Of a DNA stretch of 64,000 nucleotides, positions 11,949 through 21,855 are shown piece after piece. The notes under the pieces were generated by a model that was not told the DNA's origin, searched no databases, and worked only from the letters and a program-made list of their open reading frames with translations. Each line of letters opens with the position of its first letter. Position 1 is the stretch's first letter. This DNA is from Triangularia verruculosa (taxonomy: Eukaryota; Ascomycota; Sordariomycetes; Sordariales; Podosporaceae), in the NCBI GenBank assembly GCA_033296885.1, contig MU863878.1, positions 1-64,000 of the forward strand. The letters are read 5' to 3'. The position numbers and the translations under genes were made by a program.

Positions 11949-12919
11949 ATGTATCAAAGCTTGTTGGTTGTCCCTTCCCTCGTCGGGCTGGCTGCTGCCC
12001 AGATCTGCGGTCTCCAATTTGATGGCCGGATACCGGCCACTCTGGGTGTGGCCGGGTTTGATGTCCCAAATCAGTTCTTCAGCGAGAGCAATGTCTTTGG
12101 AGCTGGTCTGAGTTTCAGCCAACTAATTCAATTGCCTGCCATTTCTGGCTCTCTGGTCCGTATACCCTATCTTGTTTCCAGCATGCAGCAACGAACACTG
12201 ACATCGACGTAGTTCGATATCAACACCGTCCCAATCGAAGTGACAATCAGCGATGATTCCGTCTTCAACGGCCAAACCGGATTCCGTCGCGCCGAGCTCC
12301 TGCCTGCAAGCAACTCTGGCACTGATCCAAGTACAACAGGCATCAAGACCCTTCACTTCAGCCTCGCCAAGGATGACACACGTCCCTTGAACCTGTCTCA
12401 CGAATACCAGCTTGTCTTTCTGGAGAGCAACGACTTTAGCACCAATCAGTTTGTCTTGAAGACGGGCACCATTCTGGGAGGCGATGCAACTGTCAACCCC
12501 GATACGCTTCAGCTGTTTGGAAACGTCAATCAGAACCCACCACAGCTGCTATTCAGTGTCCCTTTCCTCTCCGGTGTCTTCCACAATTTCGCCGTCACCT
12601 TGGACTTTGATGCCCTGTAGGTGCTCCTCAAGAACTTCGAGATTGTTCAACTCATTTTTTGCTGACAACTGACGACACTAGGACCACCCAAGTATTCTTC
12701 TCGGCTGGTACAGATCCCCTCGAAGCGGTGACCCAAGTCATACCCAACGACGTCGGCGGACAGGGACAATTCCACTTTGGTCTCCTCAAAAAGCCAACTG
12801 ACGGAGTGGGCGACATAACAAGAAATGGTTTTCAGGAAGATGGGATTGATGAAGGTATCATTTACGGCGGCATCTTCCAGGAGGATAGCTCGACAGGCTG
12901 CATCAGCCTAGATCCATGA
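11949..12919 (+). CDS. Glycoside hydrolase family 131 beta-glucanase, secreted
   Basis: This is a predicted extracellular beta-glucanase of about 282 residues. Three exons (11949-12155, 12213-12616, 12682-12919) are joined by a GTCCGT...GTAG intron and a GTAGGT...CACTAG intron, both frame-preserving. The signal peptide MYQSLLVVPSLVGLAAAQ leads into the family's N-terminal pattern CGLQFDGRIPATLGVAGFD. This is followed by VFGAGLSFSQLIQLP, TGFRRAELLPAS, LHFSLAKDD, HEYQLVFLESND and FHNFAVTLDFD. GH131 enzymes act on beta-1,3-, beta-1,6- and beta-1,4-glucans, so plant or fungal wall glucan is the likely substrate. Full length for a single-domain GH131, with no CBM1. Its 3' end faces the next gene at 63 bp. 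Confidence 0.9.
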
Positions 12920-12982
12920 TTATTTTGAGCTTTTTGGTAAACATTGCGATTGGGGTATCTCTAAATCAAAACTATTGCCATG

Positions 12983-14848
12983 TCATTTCTGACTCTCTTC
13001 TTCTTTTTCTTTTTCGTTTTCTTTTTCTCTTTCTTCTTCTTTTTCCTTTTCCTTATCTCTATCTCTTTCTCTATCGACGAATGGATTATCGGCAGGCATC
13101 TCGTACACCCCCGGGGAGCTTGGAGCCTCACTATAATTTTTCGAGTCCAGCTCCATGACGGTATTATCTCCGATTTCTACAAAAGGATGTTCCGGATAAG
13201 GACACTCCCTGGCGTCTTCTCTACTCCCGCTATCTAATTCGCTTACAGACTTCGTTTCCGAGTCCGACAACTGCTCCGACCCTCGCCTTCGCTGCCTCTG
13301 CCGCCAAAACAGCCAGCAAGCAGCAATGAGTAAACCAACTCCCACTAGGCCTCCGACGACAATGCCCGCAAGCGCGCCTGAACTGAGAGTTGACTTGCTG
13401 TCGGGGATGACAAGCTCCGGCCATTGTTTTCGCCAGCTGTTGACAAATGCCGCGACAGGCATGCCAGCCATATTTCGGTCTTCCGGTTCCAAGGATTGGA
13501 TGGCACTTTGTGCCATATCAGGACCCGGAGCTTGCGCCAAAAACGTCACATTCGTGTCGTAGTTGACGCCGAAAAAGGCTGCTTGGAGGAATGCTCGGCC
13601 AAGCTCCCAGACTCCAGTATTATGGCTATTGGTGGCATGGCATGGGAAATACAAAGCCGGCTCATCGACAATCGGGGCCTCCAGTGTGAGGTTGAGCAGC
13701 TTGAACGGAACTTTGATGGTGATGTTGGTGTCTTGCGAGTCAAGAAAGGTGAAGGCCATGTAGCCTCCAAAGTTCATCACTATGTCATATCGGGGGTCAG
13801 ATGTGTCCCAAAGATAATATCCCAAGTCCTCCTTCCATACCACGGGAAGTTGTTTGGCGGCATTGGCACAAATTGGAGAAGGGAGGTAGATTCCGGGGAC
13901 GGCTGGGTTGGGGATAGCGATGATGCCGTTTTTATCTGGCTGCATGAATCTTGTGCTGGCAACTCTGCTCGCCTCGTCCGGCACTGGGTTGGGCCAGACA
14001 CTCTGCTCTTCCCAAGAGAACTCCGAGTCGGCCTCGAACCCAACACTGACATCTTTCAAGTAGGTGCTGGCAAAGCCGGTCGTCTTGTCAAAGACGCCGA
14101 CAGGACCTATCACTCTGCTTTGATCGTACCCCCCCAGGATTAGCGACCCACGTTGCCTCAGGGGCACGCTCGCGATGTGCAGCCCGAAGGAGCTTGACGA
14201 TATCAGACCGGCCTCCTTCATTTGCACCAGGATGCTCGTCCCGCGGAAGCTCAGGTCGCTAGGTCGCCCAAAGCCCAGGATACCGACGGTTGGCTTGAAG
14301 GCTCGGTTGTTGGGATAATTGATTACCGACGAATTCATGACATATGTTGTGGCTTGGACGTTTGCGTAGCCAGGCTCCTCGAACCGCAGGTTGGTGAAGG
14401 TCATGGCGTCGACCACCATGAAGCCGCCCGAAGTGTGGTTGGAGTTTAGCTCTGCAAACCTGAAGATGGTCGCCACGTCGTTTTCGGAGGTCTGAAAGGA
14501 TGCTTCTTTGATCTGGGCGAACGGCTTGGTGGCGTTGCCCGAGCGGGTGGTGTCGTACGTTCCGCCTGCTTCGGTTGAGTGAACGGCACTCATCGAGGCG
14601 GCCGTAGGCCAGAGAGAGACGAGAGGACCATCCAGAGGAACCAGATGAGACTCGCGCTTGAGATTACCCAGCAGGGCGGCGACGGCGTGCCATGGCCCAT
14701 CTGGGCCGTAAGTACCGGATCCAAAATTGTCGAACTCGGAGGTGAAGGGCATCTGGAGAAACTTTGCATCGGCCAGCGACGCAAAGACAAGCGCCGCCAA
14801 GGCTTTTTTTGCTGTTGGCCTGGAAGCAGATGCCGCCATCGCTGTCAT
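12983..14848 (-). CDS. Membrane-anchored pepsin-fold (A1-like) protein, probably non-catalytic
   Basis: A single-exon frame of 621 codons starts at an ATG (14848). A signal peptide (KKALAALVFASLADA) is followed by a DGPWHAVAALLGN start typical of fungal aspartic-protease-like surface proteins. Where the first DTGS should be the sequence reads LDGPLVSLW, and the second DTG region reads AVPGIYLPSP. GILGFGRPSD, LILGGYDQS and WELGRAFLQAAFFGVNYD match other conserved pepsin-fold strands. Residues about 497-521 form a transmembrane helix (ALAGIVVGGLVGVGLLIAAC) followed by a basic stop-transfer. The cytosolic tail ends in a long K/E/R run coded by a CTT-rich tract (12,990-13,075). It is likely a pseudo-enzyme or a surface sensor. 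Several N-glycosylation sequons fit secretion. Confidence 0.82.
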   Translation of the reverse strand: MTAMAASASRPTAKKALAALVFASLADAKFLQMPFTSEFDNFGSGTYGPDGPWHAVAALLGNLKRESHLVPLDGPLVSLWPTAASMSAVHSTEAGGTYDTTRSGNATKPFAQIKEASFQTSENDVATIFRFAELNSNHTSGGFMVVDAMTFTNLRFEEPGYANVQATTYVMNSSVINYPNNRAFKPTVGILGFGRPSDLSFRGTSILVQMKEAGLISSSSFGLHIASVPLRQRGSLILGGYDQSRVIGPVGVFDKTTGFASTYLKDVSVGFEADSEFSWEEQSVWPNPVPDEASRVASTRFMQPDKNGIIAIPNPAVPGIYLPSPICANAAKQLPVVWKEDLGYYLWDTSDPRYDIVMNFGGYMAFTFLDSQDTNITIKVPFKLLNLTLEAPIVDEPALYFPCHATNSHNTGVWELGRAFLQAAFFGVNYDTNVTFLAQAPGPDMAQSAIQSLEPEDRNMAGMPVAAFVNSWRKQWPELVIPDSKSTLSSGALAGIVVGGLVGVGLLIAACWLFWRQRQRRRGSEQLSDSETKSVSELDSGSREDARECPYPEHPFVEIGDNTVMELDSKNYSEAPSSPGVYEMPADNPFVDRERDRDKEKEKEEEREKENEKEKEEESQK

Positions 14849-15633
14849 CGCGGTCTTCGATCGGGACTACACAATTCGATACATGAGGTGGTGAGAGGAG
14901 TTCGTCGGGCGATAACTCCGCAAAAGGAAAGAATACCAAAAACGAGTGACTGGAAATTGAAGAATTGGAGGGGGAAAACAAAAACCCACGTAAGCGAGAG
15001 GATGAACGAAGGGTGGAGAGGGGGTCTCACAGGCCAAACCCGCTTTATGCTTAAATGATTTCCTGGCGGGCCTACTTATGGTGGAGTTCAGGGGCAGGCA
15101 ACCCCTGGATGGGACTGCGCGCCGTTGGGCTGGTATACGCAGTAGACAGGAGTGGGGGTCCCAGGCATGATGGCATGTCCTGGACAAAATAATTGATATT
15201 GTGGGTTATTAGAAAACACCTTCAAAAGGCCTATCTACCAATTATCCCTTAAGGCCTTGTTTCTAGGAACTTTGCAGGACCAGTTCATTTTCTTGTCCAG
15301 GACGTACTGGGGGACGAAGTAGTGGGGATGCGCGATGAGATTACGATAGCAACACGCTGATTGGAGGGCATTTCGAGATTTGAGAATGCCTAACCCCAGG
15401 TTGGAAAGTCCCAAGCTTCTTGGATAAGCTGGGATGAAGGGAATTGCATGGGTAATAAGGGTAGGGTGGTATTCACGATGATGACTGTGTTTCGGTGATG
15501 AGACGGGAGAACCCTGATGAGAAAAAAGACTCGCTTCCCCATTTTATCATGCATTGGCAAATTCGGTATGTATTTTGTTTGGTGCTCAAGGCAGCGCAAA
15601 AGCTCGACAACGGGGATTGATTAAGGTATAATT
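14849..15633. other. Intergenic region with a small inverted-repeat element
   Basis: It contains the upstream region of the pepsin-fold gene and the 3' side of the sedolisin gene. No frame with motif support is present. The candidate inverted-repeat element at 15,177-15,303 is listed separately. Confidence 0.5.
15177..15303. mobile_element. Candidate MITE with 11-bp terminal inverted repeats
   Basis: GTCCTGGACAA at the left end (15,177) is matched exactly by TTGTCCAGGAC at the right end (to 15,303). The ~127-bp interior is A/T-rich and holds two AAGGCCT-type motifs. It has no coding capacity. I see no clear target-site duplication, so it may also be a chance or degraded inverted repeat. Confidence 0.35.
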
Positions 15634-17703
15634 TCACAGCAGAGCCGCCATGAGCTCGTCAAACTGCCTGACAGCACCGAGACCGGTGATGCAATCGTAC
15701 CCCGGCACGGCAGGCCACCCGGGCGAGGTGCTGCCGTCGGGGAACAGGCAGCCGTAGCTCTCGCCCTCGGTAACGTCCCGAAGCACGGCCTTTACCTTTT
15801 CCGAGTACAAGATTGGGTTGAGCCACCCGAGGCTGGGCTTGCCGGCGCGCATCCTCGCGTCGTTGACGAGGGCGACCATGGCGGCCACGACGGGGGTGCT
15901 GGCGGACGTGCCCAGGACCTCGGTCATTTCGCCGGCCATGATGATCTGGAACCCGGAGCCGATGGCGCTGATGTCTGGTGTCGCGCGGCCCGTGGCGTTG
16001 AAGAGGGTTGAGTTTTTGGTGAGGAGGCTGGAGAGGTAGGGGATGACGACGTCGTCTTGGAAGGCCGGGCGGGAAAAGTAATTGCTGAAGCCGCCGGCGC
16101 TGAAGGACTCGCCGACAAAAGGGGGGGCGACGTTGTCGACTGCGCCGACGGCGGTGACGTAGGGGCAGCTGGCGGGGAAGGTGGGGATGTACATTTTTTG
16201 AGGCGAAGGGGAGGAGATGAGGCAGCGGGTTTGGCCGGTGCCGGCTGCTCCGCCGTCGCCGGTGGCTACAAAGGTTGATACGCCTCTGGCGGCGAGGGCG
16301 GCGAAGAGGTCGCACACGCGGTGGGCGTAGGGAAGGGGAACGGAGAACTCGTCGTCGGCGTAGCTGATGCTGAGGACGTGGGGGAGGTCGGGGTCGGACT
16401 TTGCGAGGAGGGCGGTGAGGAACTCGAGGTAGGGCTCGTTGTCTGTTTCGAGGGGGGGAAGGGGGTTGCCGGAGGAGGGGGAGAGTTTTGTTCCGCGGCC
16501 TCCGGTTACGTAGTAGATTACGTTTGTGGGGTAGCCGAGGGCCATGGCGTACTCGACGTCGAGGCTGGCTTCGATGCCGGCGTTGGAGGGGGAGTGCTGG
16601 GGGTTGATGCCGCCGTTGATAAGCTCGACGGTGAAGTTGTAGGGTCCGGTGGGGGTTGCGGTGGGGGAGAGGTGGTTGGGTTGGTACTGGGAGAGGAAGG
16701 AGGTTACGTCGGTGTGGAGGATCCATTGCTCGAGGAAGCCGGCTACGCCGAAGTTGGAGGGGGAGCGAGGGGCGGTGGAGGGGTTGTAAGGGGGGTAGGT
16801 GATGTTGTAGAGCTGCTTGATGCAGCGGGGGGAGGTGGCGACGAGGCAGGGGTAGTTGCCCTCGTAGGGCTCTTCCGGGTCGGAGGGGCCGGTTTCTTGG
16901 GGGAGGGCGGTGGGGATGGTTGGGATGCCTATGGGGCGGGAGGTGGTGGTTGCTTTGCTGGTGGTGGTGGTGAGTTTTCTGGTGGAGGTTGAGGAGGCCT
17001 TTTTAGTGGTGGTTGAGGCCTTTTTAATGGTGGTTGAGGTCGCCCTTTTTGTGGAAGTGGAAGTTGTTTTCTTGGTTGGGGAGGGTTTTGCGGTCGAGGA
17101 CGATGCTTTCTTCGTGGCGGTTGGTTTAGAAGGCTTCTTGGGGGGACGGCCTCCTCTACGGGGAGGCATAAAGTTGGTGATGGGGTGGACAAAGTCGATG
17201 TATGACCTGAGCCATGAGGGAATGCTGTAGGACAATGCTCTCAAAGCGGTGGTCTTAGGGGTATCGTCATCGTCGTCCTCGGACGAGTAAGTGTAGTACT
17301 TTAGATCGGCCGAGAACAAATCCTTCACCTGTCGTGCCGACGCTTCAAAGGATAGCAGGCTGCCCTGGACGTGGACATTCTGGACGCCAGCGCTGGATCT
17401 TAGCCAGGATGTTATCATGTCGATATTTTTTTTTTTGGGCTGGAGGTAGGTGTGGATTTGTTCTCTGGACAGGTGGTTGTTGCTACCACCGAACTGTCGT
17501 TGGTGAAGTCTGGCCTTGATATCGGCAAATCCTGGTTCTTTGAGCGCGATGGTGACGGTGAGCTTGTCGGTGGCAGTGGCGTTGTGGTCGAACGACCAGC
17601 CTGGTGGAATGGCCTTGGATTCAATTTTTTCGAGGATGACAGAGGGAGAGGCAAAAGTGAGGGCTGCACCGCTTAGCAGGGTGAGGAAGAGTACGGGAAG
17701 CAT
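15634..17703 (-). CDS. Sedolisin (S53) serine-carboxyl peptidase with long Lys/Thr/Ser linker
   Basis: This is a predicted secreted acid protease or tripeptidyl-peptidase of about 689 residues in one exon. The ATG at 17703 begins a signal peptide (MLPVLFLTLLSGAALTFASP). The pro-domain spans about 30-175 (GWSFDHNATATDKLTVTIAL, FSADLKYYTY). The catalytic domain starts near PRCIKQLYNI and carries E378 and D382 (GIEASLDVEY), the oxyanion Asp D483 (VATGDGG) and S600 (LGTSASTP). DCITGLG near the end is the calcium-site region. All expected catalytic residues are visible. The odd part is a ~75-residue stretch (about 180-256) very rich in K, T, S and P between pro-domain and enzyme. The start choice avoids an upstream GTG in frame. 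Confidence 0.9.
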   Translation of the reverse strand: MLPVLFLTLLSGAALTFASPSVILEKIESKAIPPGWSFDHNATATDKLTVTIALKEPGFADIKARLHQRQFGGSNNHLSREQIHTYLQPKKKNIDMITSWLRSSAGVQNVHVQGSLLSFEASARQVKDLFSADLKYYTYSSEDDDDDTPKTTALRALSYSIPSWLRSYIDFVHPITNFMPPRRGGRPPKKPSKPTATKKASSSTAKPSPTKKTTSTSTKRATSTTIKKASTTTKKASSTSTRKLTTTTSKATTTSRPIGIPTIPTALPQETGPSDPEEPYEGNYPCLVATSPRCIKQLYNITYPPYNPSTAPRSPSNFGVAGFLEQWILHTDVTSFLSQYQPNHLSPTATPTGPYNFTVELINGGINPQHSPSNAGIEASLDVEYAMALGYPTNVIYYVTGGRGTKLSPSSGNPLPPLETDNEPYLEFLTALLAKSDPDLPHVLSISYADDEFSVPLPYAHRVCDLFAALAARGVSTFVATGDGGAAGTGQTRCLISSPSPQKMYIPTFPASCPYVTAVGAVDNVAPPFVGESFSAGGFSNYFSRPAFQDDVVIPYLSSLLTKNSTLFNATGRATPDISAIGSGFQIIMAGEMTEVLGTSASTPVVAAMVALVNDARMRAGKPSLGWLNPILYSEKVKAVLRDVTEGESYGCLFPDGSTSPGWPAVPGYDCITGLGAVRQFDELMAALL

Positions 17704-18720
17704 GATGGTTGATGTCGGGAAAATCACATGGAAAGAAAGCGAGGAGGAAAGAGAATGGCCCTCATATCCTCCCCTCAGATCTCAGTTCAAAAGCGACTAA
17801 AGAGCTAGACAGTGATGGATAAAGATGAGTAGGATCACACTAGATCTTGTAAGTTTTCCGTTGCACATCCGAACCGACAAACACTCATCAATGACACTCA
17901 TCATGCAAGGTACCGCGTGGGTAGCAATGGCTTGATGCATCCTGTATATTAACCCTGCCCTGCAGCCACCATAAAAGGAGGGTATCAATCTATAAATCTT
18001 ACATATCCGGAGGACGTACAAATTGCCCAAATCCAGACTTCCATCTTTCACACTATTCTACATAAGTGTCCTCTTCCCATTAAATCATGCTTGGATCTCG
18101 TACGTACCCTGGCAGCGGTCCGCTTCCGAGCTCACCCAAATAGCCGGTAAATTAACGGCTGTCCAGAACCAAACCGCGGCAAGAGTGGCGATTGGCCAAT
18201 TCATTCCGATGCAAAAGCAGAGTTTGGTAGCCGCGATATTGAGGCGATGCCAGATTTATCTTGCGGTACCAGGAGATGCAAGTTATGGTTCCAAAAGAGC
18301 GGTTTCGAGATGCGTGGGTTTGCTAACTCCGAGAATTAGGCCTTTTGGCCACCGTGGTAAGAATCGCAGGAGCTCTTTGTCGTTGACTTGAACTGACTGT
18401 GGCTAGTGTCGGCTTGGGATCGAGACCCGGTGATAAGAGCCCGTAGCACGGTTGTATCGCCACGTTCGGAGTGGTCGTTGGGTTGTGGAGTCCTCTTCTG
18501 GAATCGTGGGTAGCTGGCTGGGTTCTATTTTTGAGGTCTTGGAGGGCGAAGGCAGGGAATGGTGGTTTTGGATGTTGCGCCCTTCATATTGCCTGCATAG
18601 CCGGTGGTAGTTCTCGAGAGGCGAGACCTGGTCCTCGGATTCCTGGTTGATGTTGCTACTGTTCCCATCGCGGGGAAGATGGTGAATGGGTAGGTTTGGG
18701 TGGTGTGAGTGAAGACCTCT
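17704..18720. other. Upstream region of the sedolisin gene
   Basis: About 1 kb lies between the sedolisin ATG and the 3' end of the antiporter gene. No frame has a motif or coding bias. The part next to 17,704 should be the sedolisin promoter. No repeat or RNA gene is seen. Confidence 0.5.
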
Positions 18721-20391
18721 CTAAGCGTCGCCTCTGGTTTCTTCCCTTTCCCCTTCCGCCCCAATATGTTCGGAGGGTACCACTGACTCAGCATCTGGTT
18801 CCTGTGGCTTAGACTGTATCCCCCACGTCCTATCCGTAGCTATCTTATTGCCGGCCTTCTTCAGCAGCACGCCCACCGACACTGGCCCAATGATGGTGTT
18901 CAGCACAATGGCCCAAACACCAATCACAAACGCCTTGCGGGAGAGAAAAGGTGTCTCGTTGAGACCAATCTGAATGATCAACAGTCCAATCTCCCCACGC
19001 GCGACCATGGCTGTTCCGAGAAGAGTAGCCGGTGCCCAACTTGCTGTAGCGGCCATCCTCGCGCTATGCTTCTCGTTGGTATGTGACGTCGTAACGGCCG
19101 ACATCATATCCCAAACCGGGACCACCAACCCAACAATCAGCTTGCTAAATACCATCAAAATGGTAAACACCACACCCTTCCAGATCACCTCGCCGGTCCA
19201 CAGCTCCACAAAGGGTATCGCAAACCCAATGCTCGCGAAGAACAGCGGCTGGAAAATAAACCGCTGTGGACCGGCGAGGTAGCGCTCGTAGGCGCCCACA
19301 AACGTGTCTTCTGTCGCCTCCAGACGTTTCTCTTTGCTGGGCAAACTGCTCACAAATGCGCCAGCAAGGAAAGCCCCAAACAACATTGACGCGCCCGCGA
19401 ACGCTGCTATGGCCAGGAAGGCACACAAGACAAAAGTCATCAGCAGGATGTTGGACACCTGCTGGCACTTTGCCAAGGGCTTTTCCAGAAACCGGCGGAA
19501 CAGAGGCCCAGCGACGAACTTTGCGACCAGGGGGGTGAGGACGGCGAGGAGGCCGCTGGCGAGGATCGGGCGGCCGATGATCCAGCCTAGGTTTACATTG
19601 CTGTCGTCAGCTATGCCGCGGAGTTGGTGGATCACGCTGACGAGGACGAGGCCGCAGACGTCGTCGAGGACTGCGGCGCTGATGAGGACGGTGCCGATCC
19701 GGGTTTGGGAGTAGTCTGTCCCTTTGGAGGCGCTGTTGATCACGACGAAGGTGGTGCCGAGGGATGTTGTGGAGAGGGCTGTGCCGACTATGAAGGCTTC
19801 TAGCGGGGCTTGGGGATGGTTGTTAGGTTTTGCTTTACAATACCAGGTACCTGACCTAATGGGGATGTAAGGAAGGGTACTGACCATGGCCAAATCCTGC
19901 GTATAGTAGGGCATAGGACAACGCTATGGGGGTGAGAACACCAAGGAGGGCAGCAACAGTGCTGAGGAGAAAGTTTTGTCGGAGTAGATCCAATCGGATT
20001 GTCAATCCACCTGTTTACACGTCAGCATCCACGTTTGCTTGGGCTTCAGACGAACAAAGACACGAACCTTCAAAGATAATCAACAGCAGCCCAATGTATC
20101 CCAAAGCCAGGAACGTCTCCTGCCAATTGACCTGAAGAATATTCGCAAGCGGAACACCATAAACCAGCCCAACAATGATCTGACCGATCAATCCAGCACG
20201 AAAGATCTTGTCAGCTAGCCAATCTGACAGCGCCAAAAAAAGAAAAAAGGAGACAAGCGTGAGAATGTCGACGACTATTACCCAAAAGTCAGTTTTCCGT
20301 GAAAGCGTGTGATAACCACAGAATAACAATACATACCACCAGGCTCATGGTAAGGCAAAAACACCCCATCAGCATCCCCTCCGACCGCCAT
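18721..20391 (-). CDS. CPA2-type monovalent cation/proton antiporter
   Basis: This is a predicted Na+/H+ or K+/H+ exchanger of about 491 residues and roughly 12 membrane spans. Four exons (20391-20337, 20274-20068, 20010-19885, 19808-18721) are joined by GTATGT, GTTCGT and GTCAGT introns, all consistent in phase. Conserved stretches include LIGQIIVGLVYGVPLAN, LLIIFEGGLTIRLD, FIVGTALSTTSLGTTFVV and ISAAVLDDVCGLVLVSV. The paired Asp in VLDDVCG is the usual ion-binding site of this superfamily. MVARGEIGLLIIQIGL matches the late conserved helix. The C-terminus is short and acidic, without an RCK/KTN domain. The first exon encodes only 18 residues, so the start is less certain than the rest. It acts in a membrane, either plasma membrane or endomembrane. 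Confidence 0.87.
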
Positions 20392-21855
20392 CGCGACTGA
20401 ATCAAAGTATCAGAAAAAGAACTTGGAACAAAGACAGTTAATGGACCTAAATTCAGACTAATAGAATAATCAGACAACAGAGTGTCGTGCTGTGACTTTG
20501 ATGAAAAGGGATGAAAAAAAGTCGGAGAACTTAGCGAACAAGACGCTAGCGAAACTTCGTTTCTTTGACCGTGCCAAGATGTGGTGCAAGCGAAAGTGCC
20601 GGTGGCTCGTGCGTAACAACCAGCTTTATTTTCCACTTCTATCAGAAACCATAGCCAGATTCTTCAGTTTGGGAAACGGCCGTTTACGATAGGAGTCCCA
20701 AAATCCTATGTAAGACTTCTACTACTTGAATAGCTTACTTTTAATACTGATTTTCTTCCTTAAAAGAGCTTTAAATGAAGGAATATATAGTGGTATTTAA
20801 GACGACGATACTTGAATTTAGAACCTGATGCCCTTATCAACAAGATTGAAGTTATTTTGATGCTTGACTTTCTTCAAAGGTTGTGTGTAGTAAAGGCTTC
20901 ATTTCACGCACGAACCGCCAGCACTTTCATTTACACCACACGGAGGCCTAAGCGCTGAACTGTGCTGAAAGTTCACTGCAACTGTAGCGCTGATTTAACT
21001 CAACAGACAGCTTTGTACCAGGCTCGATGGAATAGTTTTGAAATACTATATATACTCTACTAGAATCAAACCTCAAAGGGGCCGACCGTAGGCTCTTTGA
21101 TAGTGGTATCTAAGCATTCAAAAGATCCTACTCAACAGTCGGTTCAAGACCGTAAAACAAGCATTGCAAGAATACTCAGCAGGCCTTCAGTAACGGTCAG
21201 CAGGCCTTAAACGATAGTTTAAAGGTCTGGCATGGCCATTCATAGGAGATACTAGCAACCTAGACAGCTAACTGGCTCTGAATAGTTCCTCCCAAAGTCA
21301 TAGTGTAGATAGGTACTTTGTAAGCATAGAATTTAAACCTACCTTCGTCAACTTGAACAATCCGAAAAGTGTAGGTAGGATAAAGTTCTGTAAATCACGT
21401 TAACATATATCTACTTGCGCAAGGTCAGGTCAAGTGACAGCCCGAACACATTCCAACACCAATATTCACAATCCCACAATCCCGACACATCCACTCAGCA
21501 AACAACAACCTCAAATATAAACAATATCTCTCAACATTCCGCTACCAACCAACCCGCCCAAACCCAGAATACCCCATAACCCATACCCTCGGCAAAAAAA
21601 AGCCAACCCCTCCAAAAACTCCCCATTTATATGCCCCCTATGTATCATGCCATTGCGCTCGCTGTTCCCGGCTTTGAATCATCATTCAAACCGTCTGTCC
21701 ATCAACAAGCAACCATGAGTATAGAAATATAATGTAACAAGGAAAAAAGAAATAACCTCCCTCCCTAGCATGCACACTACGCTGAACCCCATCATAAACA
21801 TGCCATTGTCTTTTCTACCAAACTCCCAACACCCGCCCCCCCCCAAAAAGTATCA
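20392..21855. other. AT-rich gene-free stretch
   Basis: This is 1.46 kb with visibly lower G+C than its neighbours, mainly at about 20,700-21,420. CAGCAGGCCTT appears twice close together (about 21,180-21,210). No coding frame is supported. The part next to 20,392 should be the antiporter promoter. The A/C-rich 21,430-21,855 stretch probably carries the 3' end of the sirtuin transcript. Confidence 0.5.
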
